NCBI GenBank assembly: GCA_964517495.1
Contig: CAZFER010000073.1
Span: 1-31,346 of the forward strand
Direction: 5' to 3'
Length of the DNA stretch: 31,346 bases
DNA from: CAZFER01 sp964517495
GTDB lineage: Bacteria > Hinthialibacterota > Hinthialibacteria > Hinthialibacterales > Hinthialibacteraceae
Positions 21,945 through 31,259 of the stretch are shown piece by piece; the first letter of the stretch is position 1; each line of letters opens with the position of its first letter. Under the pieces are notes generated by a model. That model made no database searches. It had not been told where the DNA came from and saw nothing but the letters and a program-made list of their open reading frames with translations. The position numbers were made by a program, and so were the translations under genes.

Positions 21945-23993
21945 TTAATGCAGGTTGAAGATATGATAATTGAGTTCTTTGAAAATCGCTTCACTCAGTT
22001 TGAGCCCGCGTACACTGTTACCCCGATGATCAAGCAGTGGAGAGTAAATGGCGATGCCACACACCCCCGGAATAACCAGGACAATCGCACCGCTAACCCC
22101 ACTCTTTGCTGGAAATCCGATTTTATACGCCCATTCTCCCGCAAAATCATACATACCACATGTAAACATAATGCTTAATATGTCTTTAACATATTTTGAT
22201 TTGATGGCCTCTACTTTTGTAACGGGATTGATCCCTCCATTGGCGAGGGTGGCGCCCATTAACGCCAGGTCATAGCAGTTTAAAAGCACTGAACATTGCT
22301 GTAGATACAGGTCCAATGTTTGCAGAATTTCGCCTTCAATCATTTCAAAATTACGAAGCAAGTAAGAGATAGCAAGATTCCGGTAGCCTCCGTTTTGTTC
22401 GGAGATATAAGTGGGCATGTCAATAAAAAATTCCCTCCCCCCATAGCGTTTATACATCTCCAAAATGCGCGTCAAGCGTTTGGCAGGGGTTCCGCCTTGT
22501 ATCAAACTGGTGATGGCTATCGCTCCCGTATTGACCATGGGATTATGCGGGCGTTTTGATTTTTGCTGTACGCGAATAATAGAGTCGTAGGATTTTCCGG
22601 TTGGTTCGACATCAACTTTGGTGAGGACATATTTGCGGCCAAAATCTTCCAATGCCAAACCATACGTAAATAGTTTGGATATGGATTGGATTAAAAATGG
22701 CTGTTGATGATCGCCGATCATAAAAGCTTCCCCCCGGTTCGAAATTGCACATACTCCAAACCAATTGGGATTGATCGCTTGTAATTCGTGTTCACTATGA
22801 TACACAACACCGTCATGAATGTTTTTGCATATGGAGTAATGGCGGGCTATGACTTCAGAGAGTTTGTTGAAATCGAAGGTCTGTCTTTTTCTGATAGAAC
22901 CATCTATTTGGCTTGTGTTCGAGGCAACAATTTCACTTGTTTCTCTCTTTTCCCACTCATTACGCGTTGGGTATCCTGAATGAGGTGATTGAAACCATTT
23001 GTCCGATTCATTGAATGGTGGTTGTTGACTGTTAAAGATATGAAAACCAAATTGCCTGGAGAACGCTTCGCATACTTTTAGGCCTCGAAGACTTATGAGT
23101 TTATCTCCAAGCCGTGGAGAGTAGACGGCCAGCCCACAAATAGAGGGAACAACAAGAAGAACAATACCGGAAAGACCGCTTTTTGCTGGCAAGCCAACCC
23201 GGTAAGCCCATTGGCCTGAAAAGTCGTATAAACCACATGTGTACATCACACTCAAAACATTGCGGGCGATAGTTGGTTTGACAACTTGGGCGTTTGTCAC
23301 GGGATTGATGCCTGAATTAGCCAAAGTCGCGGCCATCACAGCCACATCGAAACACGTTGCTTCCAGTGAACATTGGCGGCAGTAAAGCTCGATGGCGTCT
23401 TCTAAATTCCCTTCCAGCAAACCTTCAGAATAAATGAAATGGGCAAGGGCAAGATTCCGGTGATCGTTCTTCTTTTTGAATCCCAGCATGGAAGCGTTTA
23501 CATTCAATGGACGCCCCGCAAAACCAGCAATCATATCAGACAGGTATTTCCACCGCTCTTCATGAGAGCCACCTTGAAAAGAGCTTGAAGTAATAAGGGC
23601 TCCCGCATTCAGCATGGGATTAAGAACGCCTTTTTGAATATCTTCCTGCTGTATGATGGTATTAAAGGGCGTACCCGTCGGTTCAAATCCAATTTTGGCT
23701 ATTAAGGTTTTTCGATCTTTATCAGATAGATTTTCAATCGTTGCCCCATAAATAAATGGTTTAATCGCTGATTGCAACGTAAATTCCACATTTGAATGTC
23801 CAATTGACGCGGTTTGGCCAAACACATCAACAATGCTAATACCTAATTGATCAGGATCAGTGAATTCAAGTTCGGGAATACTTGTCGCGAGATGGCCTGT
23901 GGTCTCTTGATAGAGATCGCTATAAATAGAATCAAGAAAACACTGAAAATCATCTATTGTTAGAGTTGCTTTTAAAGACGTTTGCAGAGACAT
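21945..23993 (-). CDS. Tandem double glutaminase (two serine-dependent-fold domains)
   Basis: A 682-residue protein made of two full glutaminase domains (about 12-321 and 374-682) joined by a 50-residue Ser/Thr/Glu-rich linker. Normal family members (GlsA type) have one domain of about 310 residues and turn glutamine into glutamate and ammonia. Both domains have the S-x-x-K pair (S75/K78; S437/K440), the NPMxN loop (N129; N488), the RN asparagine (N180; N539), Y in LYxxQCS (Y204; Y563) and CG(L/M)YDF (Y256; Y615). The second domain keeps the glutamate seven residues before the RN asparagine (E532), equal to Glu381 of human GLS. The first domain has Lys at that place and no nearby Glu, and Leu274 for the usual Val; it is probably weak or inactive. 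Neither domain shows a clear Tyr249 equivalent. Start ATG 23993. No partner gene is in operon with it. Confidence 0.9.
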   Translation of the reverse strand: MSLQTSLKATLTIDDFQCFLDSIYSDLYQETTGHLATSIPELEFTDPDQLGISIVDVFGQTASIGHSNVEFTLQSAIKPFIYGATIENLSDKDRKTLIAKIGFEPTGTPFNTIIQQEDIQKGVLNPMLNAGALITSSSFQGGSHEERWKYLSDMIAGFAGRPLNVNASMLGFKKKNDHRNLALAHFIYSEGLLEGNLEDAIELYCRQCSLEATCFDVAVMAATLANSGINPVTNAQVVKPTIARNVLSVMYTCGLYDFSGQWAYRVGLPAKSGLSGIVLLVVPSICGLAVYSPRLGDKLISLRGLKVCEAFSRQFGFHIFNSQQPPFNESDKWFQSPHSGYPTRNEWEKRETSEIVASNTSQIDGSIRKRQTFDFNKLSEVIARHYSICKNIHDGVVYHSEHELQAINPNWFGVCAISNRGEAFMIGDHQQPFLIQSISKLFTYGLALEDFGRKYVLTKVDVEPTGKSYDSIIRVQQKSKRPHNPMVNTGAIAITSLIQGGTPAKRLTRILEMYKRYGGREFFIDMPTYISEQNGGYRNLAISYLLRNFEMIEGEILQTLDLYLQQCSVLLNCYDLALMGATLANGGINPVTKVEAIKSKYVKDILSIMFTCGMYDFAGEWAYKIGFPAKSGVSGAIVLVIPGVCGIAIYSPLLDHRGNSVRGLKLSEAIFKELNYHIFNLH

Positions 23994-24307
23994 GGCTAAC
24001 CCTTAAAATAATACTTTAAGTATGTTCACTTATCAAAAATCACGCCAAAATGCATTTTTTGTTTTATGTGGAAAATATGCTCTTGATTTACAAAGATTTA
24101 GAATAGATCCCCTGGAATAGAACTTTATATTTAGAGAGGATTAAATGTTCAACATAAGGCAGATCGGTAGAAACATGTGTTGAAGTTAAACCACAATCAA
24201 GTACTTGAATCAATCACAGTATATCCAAGCACTTTCACACCCATAGACAAATCCTCTGGAATCATCAACCATAATCCAAAAGTCTTTTATGAAAGGACCA
24301 GAGGATT
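23994..24307. other. Divergent intergenic region with possible RBS-masking repeat
   Basis: A 314-bp AT-rich gap between the divergent glutaminase and oxidoreductase genes, holding both promoters. TCCTCTGG (24252-24259) can pair with CCAGAGGA (24298-24305), which covers the ribosome binding site AGAGGA (24300-24305) just before the ATG at 24308; another site, AAAGGA (24292-24297), stays free at 10 nt. No gene or known riboswitch was recognised. Confidence 0.4.
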
Positions 24308-25609
24308 ATGCATTCTAAAAAAAGACAAGACAGACGTGAGTTCTTAAAGAAATCCGCTCTGGCCGGGGCGGCGTTGAGTTTACCAACCTATATCCCCGCA
24401 CCAGCGATGGGCGCGGAAGGCAATGTGGCCCCCAACAACCGTATCGTAATGGGCTGCATTGGTGTGGGTTCGCAGGGAACCGGGAATATGCGCGGTTTTC
24501 TGAATTATAAGGACATCCAGGTCGTGGGTGTCTGTGATGTTGATGAGCGCCACCGTGAGCGCGCCAAGAACATGGTCGATGACAAGTATGATAATGAAGA
24601 CTGCCAAATGTACATCGATTTTCGCGAGTTGATTGGACGCGGTGATTTGGATGCCGTTTCTCTCGCCTTGCCGGATCAATGGCATGCCATCCCCGCGATT
24701 GAAGCAGCCAAGGCGGGATTGGATATCTACGGTGAAAAACCCCTATCACGCTCCATTCGTGAAAGCCGGGCTATTTGTGATGCTGTGCATCGCTATGGCC
24801 GGATTTGGCAAACCGGCAGTTGGCAGCGCTCAGTGTCCAATTTCCACCACGCCTGTGAGGTGGTGCGCAACGGCAACGTGGGGAAAATCCATACTGTTGA
24901 AGTGGGCCTTCCCACCGGCGGGCAGACCGGTGTTAAACCAATAAAACCAGTACCTGAAGGATTGGAATGGGACCTGTGGCTGTGACCCGCCCCCTGGCGG
25001 CCCTATTGTGAATTTGGCGGGAACCGCTGCCACTGGGATTGGCGTTGGATTATGGATTACTCGGGCGGCCAACTAACCGACTGGGCTGGCCATCATATCG
25101 ATATCGCCCACTGGGGTTTGGACCTTGACCACACTGGACCAGTCGAAATTGAAGGCAAGGCTCAGTATCCCGAAGATGGATTATGGAACGCGCCCTATGC
25201 TTATCGCTTCACCTGCAAATACGCGGATGGATTGATTATGCACGTCAGCAACAGCATCCGAGGCGGCACCAAATGGATCGGTGATGAAGGTTGGATTTGG
25301 GTTACCCGCGGTGGCATTGATGCGTCAGATAAAAACCTGCTAAAACCGGAAGCCATCGGCCCCAATGATGTACGCTTATACCACAGCAATGACCACAAGA
25401 AAAACTTTATTGATTGTGTAAAAAGCCGCCAGTTAACCATTACGCCTGTCGAAACCGCCTGCCGCTCCATTAGTGTCGGCCACCTTGGTGAAATCGCCAT
25501 GCTGACGGAACGCAGGATTCGTTGGAATCCCGAAACGGAAGAGATAACCAATGATTCCGAAGCCAGCGCTTTGTTGGGCCGTTCCTACCGTGAACCTTGG
25601 ACCTTATAA
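24308..25609 (+). pseudogene. Gfo/Idh/MocA-family oxidoreductase, Tat-exported, interrupted by in-frame TGA
   Basis: A 433-codon frame for an NAD(P)-dependent sugar or polyol dehydrogenase. The N-terminus has a twin-arginine signal (RQDRREFLKKSALAGAA, R9-R10), then the Rossmann motif GVGSQG (52-57) and the EKP motif (143-145). The C-terminal half carries WIMDYSGGQLTDWAGHHID with the His pair usual for the catalytic site. Codon 226 (24983-24985) is TGA in the sequence WDLWL-stop-PAPWRPYCEF; relatives commonly read WDLWLGPAPW here, so GGA to TGA is a single base change. Both halves otherwise lie in one frame and show no decay, which fits a recent nonsense mutation, sequence error, or readthrough. 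It cannot be genetic recoding at large, since proS and others end in TGA. It precedes the ThuA-HEAT gene by 34 bp. Confidence 0.85.
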
Positions 25610-25643
25610 ATAAAACCAGGAAGAGATCATAAGGGAGTAAACC

Positions 25644-28600
25644 ATGATTCAACTACATATAAAAATCCTAAAAACCATTGCCTTTTCTATTGTCGCGGCG
25701 ATGATAATGCTTGCTGCCATGAGCAACCCAGCTTTTACACAAGATACGCTCAAAGCCGTCATCGTTGATGGACAAAACAACCATGACTGGCAAGCTTGCA
25801 CGCCAGTTATGAAAGAGATATTACAGGATTCGGGGATCTTTAATGTCGACGTTGCAACATCCCCTCCCAAAGGGGAACCGATGGATAACTTTAAACCGGC
25901 ATTCAACCGTTATGATGTTGTTGTGTTAAACTACAACGGTGATGCCTGGCCGAAAGAAACGCAAGAGGCGTTTGTTGAATATGTTCGTTCAGGTGGCGGA
26001 GTGGTGGTGGTCCATGCTGCTGATAACGCTTTTCCCAAATGGGAGGAATTTAACGAAATTATCGGCCTTGGCGGCTGGGGTGGCCGGAATGAGAAATCCG
26101 GCCCGATGGTCCGCTACCGCGATGGAAAAGTCGTGCGTGATAGCTCGCCTGGTCGCGGTGGCACTCACGGTCCCCAGCGTGCCTATCATGTTGAAATTCG
26201 TGATCCGGATCATCCCATCACCAAAGGATTACCGGAAAAATGGCTGCATGCCAAGGATGAACTTTACGCCCAGTTACGAGGCCCTGCCAGGAATCTGCAT
26301 TTGCTTGCCACCAGTTTTTCCAAAAAGACCAACGAACACGAACCAGTATTGTTTACCATTCGATATGGCGATGGGCAAATATTCCATACCGTCCTGGGAC
26401 ATGGCCCGTATGCCATGAACTGTGCAGGTTTTGCCTTCACCCTGCAGCGTGGTTCTGAATGGGCTGCAACGGGAAAAGTGACATTAACCGATGTACCGGT
26501 GAACTTTCCAACAGAAGATGAAGTTCGTTTTCGCCTGCAAGATGTATCGATGGATGAAATTAAATCTTATGAATATGGTAAAAGTCGCAAGGCATTGACC
26601 ACCCTGGAAGAGAACATCCGCAATGCATCCGAAGGCCAACAGCGCCAAATCGAACGGCAAATGATTGAACTCATTCAGGCGGATGATGCCACTTTTGAAG
26701 CCAGGCAGTTTGCCTGCCGTATGCTGCGCCGTATTGGGAGTGAAGCATCCCTGCGCATTTTAGCGCGTTTGTTGCGTGATGAAGAACTTTCTCATATGGC
26801 TCGATTCGCATTACAAGGTATGACATCACCCAAAGTTGATCCCATCCTGCGGAAGGCATTGGAGGAACTGGAAGGCGACTTGCGTATTGGAATCATCGGG
26901 ACGATCGCACAACGCGGTGATCAAAAAGCGGTACGCCTTATCGCCCGCTATTTGGGGAGTGAAGATAAAACCCTGGCTCGAACGGCCATTTCTGCCTTGG
27001 GGCAGATCGGTGGTGCAGGTGCAGCCCGTGTGTTGGCTCGAGCCGATGTGGCGGAGGAATTTGATCAATTACGATATGATTCCATTCTGCTTTGTGCCGA
27101 TCAACTTGCGGAAAGCGATAATTCAGCCCGCGCCATATCTCTCTATAAACGGATGACCAATCCAGCCCTTCCCACCATGATACGGCTAGCGGCCTATCGT
27201 GGATTGGTTGGGACGGATAAGGATAACGCTGTTCCTACATTGATCTCAATGCTGAAGAAAGATGAACCTGCATTTCATAATGCAGCGGTCGGTCCATTGC
27301 TAAGGCTGGTACCAGGATCCAAAGTTACTGCTGCCATGATGGATGCTTTTCCGGGATTGAGCGACGAGCTAAAAGAAGATGTGCTGATCGCACTGGCTAA
27401 TCGAGGGGATAAGAATGTGGTCCCCAGGATTGTGGAGGTTTTGCCGAAAGAAGCGCCAAGCGTTCAGACCGCGGCACTCAAAGCCTTGGCAATGGTGGGA
27501 GGCGCCAGGCAGGTTCCCATGCTGGCCGAATATGCCTTGCAAGATGGTGATGTTGGTTCAGTTGCCCAATTTGCCCTTAGTAATCTAAAAGGCAAAGCCG
27601 TGGACCAGCGTATTTTGGAACTGGCCAGACAAGGTGATGATATGCAGAAACCCACCTTACTAAGAAGTTTAATCGTACGTCGAACAAAAGGCGCAGTGGA
27701 TGTATTCAAGCAATATGCACTCCATGAGAATGATGAAATTCGCAGAGAAGCGATGATCGGCTTGACCAAACTGGCCTCGTCAGATGATATTCATGCTTTG
27801 CTCGATTTAATTGCGCAGATGGAAGATCAAAGCGCTATCGATGATTTGCAGAAAACTATCGTCACGCTTGCTGAATCCATGCAGGATAATGAAAAACGTA
27901 CATCGTATTTTATATCTGCGTTAAGTGATGCACAAAAGCATTTGCAAGTCGCCTTGATCGAAATTATGAGTAAATTTGGTGGCGAGCGTGCTGCAAAGGC
28001 TGTGAAGAACATATTTATAAATGATGATGATCAGAATGTTCGCAAGGCGGCCTTTGATGCTCTGGTGAGATGGCCTGATGCCGCTCCCATCGATACCTTG
28101 CTTGATACGGCGAAACGTACGTCAATTGATGCAACCCGCCATAGTGCTCTCAAAGGCTATTTGCGAATGATCACTTTGTTGCGCACCGATTCATTTGAAG
28201 AAGCGATGAAAAAGTACCAAACCGCGATGGACGTGGCGGATAACCCTGAGGAAATGACGATGGTGATTGAGGCCGTTGGTCAACGGACTCATGTTGCGGT
28301 ACTCAACTTCCTGGAATCCTACCTCGATGATCCTGAGGTGGGTGATAAAGCAATTGAAACGTACAAGGAGGTAGTGAAACAACTGGAATCCACCGATGCT
28401 GATCGTGATGCCTGGACATTGAAAGCTTCACACAATAATGGAAGCACAAAGAATGCCATCGATGGAAATATGGGTACACGTTGGGATACAAGCACACCGC
28501 AAGAACCAGGAATGTGGTTCCAAATCGATCTCGGCGCTGAACGGGTGATCGAAGAGATTAAACTCGATACCACCGGTTCCAATAATGATTATCCCCGTGG

Positions 28601-28850
28601 CTATGAAGTGTATTTATCCTACAACGGTGAGGATTGGGGCAACCCGGTGGCTAAAGGCAAAGGTGATGGGCCGGTTACGGTTATCTCCATCCCTTCAAAG
28701 AGCGCACGTTATATCAAGCTCATGCAAACCGGGCAGGTTGATGGTCTCTATTGGTCTATTCATGAACTTACACTCAAAGTTACTGGCAATAAGGCCAAGT
28801 TGAAACATGCCCACGAGGTTCTTGAAAAGCTCAAATCAGAAAAACAGTAA
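25644..28850 (+). CDS. ThuA domain, HEAT repeats and F5/8 type C domain, secreted protein
   Basis: A 1068-residue exported protein with a signal peptide (about 1-33). Domain order: ThuA-like domain about 36-278 (VIVDGQNNHDWQ, VVVHAADNAFPKW, GDGQIFHTVLGHGP); a long array of HEAT-like helical repeats about 300-880, with motifs such as ARTAISALGQIGG and VQTAALKALAMVGG; and a discoidin/F5-8C domain 922-1046 (KASHNNGSTKNAIDG, GTRWDTST, WFQIDLG). The ThuA family acts with Gfo/Idh dehydrogenases (ThuB) in the use of trehalose and other disaccharides; here the Gfo/Idh gene is directly upstream. The F5/8C end would bind glycans, the HEAT rod would hold partners. AAGGGAG upstream supports ATG 25644. 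Confidence 0.88.
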   Translation: MIQLHIKILKTIAFSIVAAMIMLAAMSNPAFTQDTLKAVIVDGQNNHDWQACTPVMKEILQDSGIFNVDVATSPPKGEPMDNFKPAFNRYDVVVLNYNGDAWPKETQEAFVEYVRSGGGVVVVHAADNAFPKWEEFNEIIGLGGWGGRNEKSGPMVRYRDGKVVRDSSPGRGGTHGPQRAYHVEIRDPDHPITKGLPEKWLHAKDELYAQLRGPARNLHLLATSFSKKTNEHEPVLFTIRYGDGQIFHTVLGHGPYAMNCAGFAFTLQRGSEWAATGKVTLTDVPVNFPTEDEVRFRLQDVSMDEIKSYEYGKSRKALTTLEENIRNASEGQQRQIERQMIELIQADDATFEARQFACRMLRRIGSEASLRILARLLRDEELSHMARFALQGMTSPKVDPILRKALEELEGDLRIGIIGTIAQRGDQKAVRLIARYLGSEDKTLARTAISALGQIGGAGAARVLARADVAEEFDQLRYDSILLCADQLAESDNSARAISLYKRMTNPALPTMIRLAAYRGLVGTDKDNAVPTLISMLKKDEPAFHNAAVGPLLRLVPGSKVTAAMMDAFPGLSDELKEDVLIALANRGDKNVVPRIVEVLPKEAPSVQTAALKALAMVGGARQVPMLAEYALQDGDVGSVAQFALSNLKGKAVDQRILELARQGDDMQKPTLLRSLIVRRTKGAVDVFKQYALHENDEIRREAMIGLTKLASSDDIHALLDLIAQMEDQSAIDDLQKTIVTLAESMQDNEKRTSYFISALSDAQKHLQVALIEIMSKFGGERAAKAVKNIFINDDDQNVRKAAFDALVRWPDAAPIDTLLDTAKRTSIDATRHSALKGYLRMITLLRTDSFEEAMKKYQTAMDVADNPEEMTMVIEAVGQRTHVAVLNFLESYLDDPEVGDKAIETYKEVVKQLESTDADRDAWTLKASHNNGSTKNAIDGNMGTRWDTSTPQEPGMWFQIDLGAERVIEEIKLDTTGSNNDYPRGYEVYLSYNGEDWGNPVAKGKGDGPVTVISIPSKSARYIKLMQTGQVDGLYWSIHELTLKVTGNKAKLKHAHEVLEKLKSEKQ

Positions 28851-28861
28851 AATGTAATTCT

Positions 28862-28980
28862 AGGGAGGGCGACGCTCCTGCGGAGCCGGTTTTACGCAAC
28901 ACGGCTCGACGGGAGCCTCGCCCTCCCTGTTTATGCAGAATGGTTCAAGGGGGAGGGCGACGCTCCTGCGGAGCCGGTTT
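28862..28980. repeat. REP-like inverted repeat plus a second half copy
   Basis: Arms 28862-28888 and 28902-28928 pair over 27 bp with four mismatches around a 13-base loop, so this is a strong hairpin. The left arm and two following bases recur exactly at 28951-28980 (30 identical bases) as a half copy without its partner. It lies between the ThuA-HEAT gene and the GH32 gene and could terminate or stabilise the upstream transcript. Confidence 0.85.
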
Positions 28981-29001
28981 CACTATTTTGAGGTTGAAAA
29001 A

Positions 29002-31140
29002 ATGAAATTAGTCATCTACAAATTCAGTTTATCAATAAGCCTAGTAATGGCCATGCTTCTTCTTGTTCCTTCTGCTCAAACAGCGGATGTATTAATCGCT
29101 GATTTTGAGGGATCGGATTATGGGATGTGGTCAATCGAGGGTAATGCCTTCGGTGAGGCGCCTGCGAAGGGGACATTACCCAATCAGATGAATGTATCTG
29201 GATTCAATGGCAACCGGTTGGTGAATAGTTATTACGGTGGGGATGATTCGAAAGGGAAACTTACCTCACTGCCATTTAAAATCACTCGCCGTTACATCAA
29301 CTTTTTAATTGGTGGTGGCAAAAAGCCAGGGGAAGCCTGCATTAACCTTATTTACGATGGTGATGTGGTGCGCACCGCCACCGGCCCCAATGACCGTCCC
29401 GGAGGAAGCGAACGGCTGGAATGGCATTCATGGGAAGTGCCGGAATATTGGGGCAAATTTGCCGTCATTCAGATTATTGATCAAGCAGCCGGTGGGTGGG
29501 GTCATATCAATGTCGATCATATCGTGCTAAGCCATCAAAAACGTCAGGCTGAACCTGCGGAGCGTAAATTTCACATCGAGAAAACTTATCTGCACCTCCC
29601 GGTTAAAAATGGAGCGCCCAAACGCCGCATGAAATTCCTGGTCGATGGCCAGGTGGAGCGTGAATTCCGTATCGAACTGGCGGAGGAAAAACCAGACTTT
29701 TGGGTATTTAGTCATGTCGCAGTGTTTGATGATAAACGCTTGACGGTGGTGGTCGACGCATTACCTGGGGAATCAAAAGGACTATCCTTAATACGTCAAT
29801 CTAATGAAGTTCCAGGTGCGGCTAATCTGTATGAAGAGAAATACCGCCCTCAATTTCATTTCACCACGCGGCGGGGCTGGAACAATGATCCCAACGGGCT
29901 GGTTTTTTATGATGGGGAATACCATTTGTATTACCAGCACAACCCATATGGATGGAGTTGGGGGAACATGCATTGGGGGCATGCAGTGAGTACTGACCTG
30001 GTGCATTGGCGTGAACTGCCTGTTGCTTTGTATCCTTACGAGTATGGAGATTGGTGTTTTTCCGGAAGTGCGGTTGTGGATGAAGAGAATACCGCTGGTT
30101 TTAAGACCGGCATGGAAGACGTTATCATCGCTGCCTATACCAGCACGGGCCGTGGGGAAAGTATAGCCTACAGCAATGATCGGGGACGTACTTTTACGGA
30201 TTATGAAGGTAACCCGGTTGTCGAGCATCGCGGACGCGATCCCAAAGTAATTTGGTATGAACCCGGTGAGCATTGGGTGATGGCGGTTTATGATGAAGTC
30301 GGGAATTCGCGTGGCATCGCATTCTATACATCCAACGATTTGAAAGAGTGGACTCGTCAGAGCCGTATTGATGGATATTACGAATGTCCCGAACTCTTCG
30401 AACTGCCTATCGAAGAATCACCCGATCAGACGAAATGGGTTGTCTATGGGGCGGATGGAGCCTATTCAATTGCCACTTTTGATGGAAAAGCATTCCATGC
30501 TGAATCCGGAAAACACAAATTCAACTATGGCAATTGCTTTTACGCGTCACAAACCTATAACAATATACCTGAGGATGACGGCCGCCGGATTCAAATCGCG
30601 TGGGGGCGCACCGGGCATCAATCGATGCCATTTAATCAGCAGATGAATTTCCCGGTTACACTAGCCTTACACCAAACCAACGAGGGATTGCGTTTATTCG
30701 CCAAACCAGTGAATGAGATTGAGAAACTGTATGGCAAGAAATTAAATTGGAAAGATTTCTCTGTTTACCCTGAACGGGAAGATACCTTTTCGCTTGGCAA
30801 GGGTGAATGCGTTGATCTTGACATTGTGTTTCATGTCGACAAGGCAGATCTGTTTGGTGTTGATGTGCGGGGTGTACCAGTGGTGTATGATGCTAAAAAG
30901 CAACTGTTGGTGTGTAACGATAAATCCGCATCGCTTAAACCGGATGATGATAAGATAAAACTAAGAATTTTAGTCGATCGATTGTCCCTCGAGATTTTTG
31001 CGAATGATGGCAAGGTTTATATGCCCATGAGTGCTTTTTTTGAAGAGGATCAACGCTCGCTCAATCTTTTTAGTGTGGGTAAACCCACGTATGTTGAGCG
31101 TGTGGATGTCCGCCATGTAAAGTCAATTTGGAAAGATTAA
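29002..31140 (+). CDS. Glycoside hydrolase family 32 (levanase/fructanase-like), secreted
   Basis: A 712-residue exported enzyme that hydrolyses beta-fructosidic bonds (levan, inulin or sucrose). After a signal peptide (1-28) comes a jelly-roll domain of about 150 residues (GFNGNRLVNSYYGGDDS and QAAGGWGHINVDHI) as seen on other GH32 proteins, then a linker domain, and the five-bladed propeller from about 281. Catalytic residues: nucleophile D296 in WNNDPNG (293-299), stabiliser D413 in RDP (412-414), acid/base E461 in ECPELF (461-466). The C-terminal beta-sandwich follows from about 590. Start: GAGG (28990-28993) 8 nt before ATG 29002. The open frame runs 23 codons further up (28933), but that part lies in the repeat. 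It joins the Gfo/Idh and ThuA genes in one saccharide locus. Confidence 0.93.
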   Translation: MKLVIYKFSLSISLVMAMLLLVPSAQTADVLIADFEGSDYGMWSIEGNAFGEAPAKGTLPNQMNVSGFNGNRLVNSYYGGDDSKGKLTSLPFKITRRYINFLIGGGKKPGEACINLIYDGDVVRTATGPNDRPGGSERLEWHSWEVPEYWGKFAVIQIIDQAAGGWGHINVDHIVLSHQKRQAEPAERKFHIEKTYLHLPVKNGAPKRRMKFLVDGQVEREFRIELAEEKPDFWVFSHVAVFDDKRLTVVVDALPGESKGLSLIRQSNEVPGAANLYEEKYRPQFHFTTRRGWNNDPNGLVFYDGEYHLYYQHNPYGWSWGNMHWGHAVSTDLVHWRELPVALYPYEYGDWCFSGSAVVDEENTAGFKTGMEDVIIAAYTSTGRGESIAYSNDRGRTFTDYEGNPVVEHRGRDPKVIWYEPGEHWVMAVYDEVGNSRGIAFYTSNDLKEWTRQSRIDGYYECPELFELPIEESPDQTKWVVYGADGAYSIATFDGKAFHAESGKHKFNYGNCFYASQTYNNIPEDDGRRIQIAWGRTGHQSMPFNQQMNFPVTLALHQTNEGLRLFAKPVNEIEKLYGKKLNWKDFSVYPEREDTFSLGKGECVDLDIVFHVDKADLFGVDVRGVPVVYDAKKQLLVCNDKSASLKPDDDKIKLRILVDRLSLEIFANDGKVYMPMSAFFEEDQRSLNLFSVGKPTYVERVDVRHVKSIWKD

Positions 31141-31226
31141 CTTTCTAATCCCATATCCACTTCCAAACATTGAGCAACATACCATTTGCCTTCTTTTGTT
31201 ATGTGTGCACCGAAAGTACGTGTCAT
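31137..31226 (-). pseudogene. HicB-type antitoxin, truncated remnant
   Basis: A 29-codon reading frame starting at ATG 31226 with a good ribosome binding site (GGAG at 31233-31236, 6-nt spacing). It encodes a basic first strand followed by ITKEGKWYVAQCLEVDMGLE, which is the N-terminal strand-turn-strand of a HicB antitoxin (usual form: E-G-x-W-Y-V-A-x-C, then a short loop and the Gln/Gly hinge). It then stops with TAA at 31137-31139, in bases that also belong to the GH32 stop region on the other strand. The rest of HicB (about 40-100 residues) is missing, and no HicA gene is visible within the window. This is a cut-off relic, or the start of a gene whose 3' part was replaced. Confidence 0.6.
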
Positions 31227-31259
31227 CTTGCTCTCCATCTCTTTGTTAATGATCGAATC

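Noticed and set aside
24145..24183. A 12-codon ORF with a good ribosome binding site (AGAGAGGA) upstream of the oxidoreductase gene
   Set aside because: It could be a leader peptide, but it has no runs of a regulatory amino acid and no attenuator hairpin follows; too short to claim.
24315..24749. Long open frame antisense to the Gfo/Idh gene
   Set aside because: Its translation is His/Arg/Pro-rich with no start signal and covers the conserved Rossmann domain on the other strand; a shadow frame.
24983..24985. Selenocysteine or glycine recoding at the TGA of the oxidoreductase
   Set aside because: Relatives have Gly, not Cys, at this place; no SECIS-like hairpin was seen; and proS and other intact genes end in TGA, so UGA-Gly recoding of the genome is ruled out.
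28933..29001. N-terminal extension of the GH32 protein by 23 codons
   Set aside because: These codons fall in the duplicated hairpin repeat and precede the real signal peptide; the ribosome binding site supports 29002.
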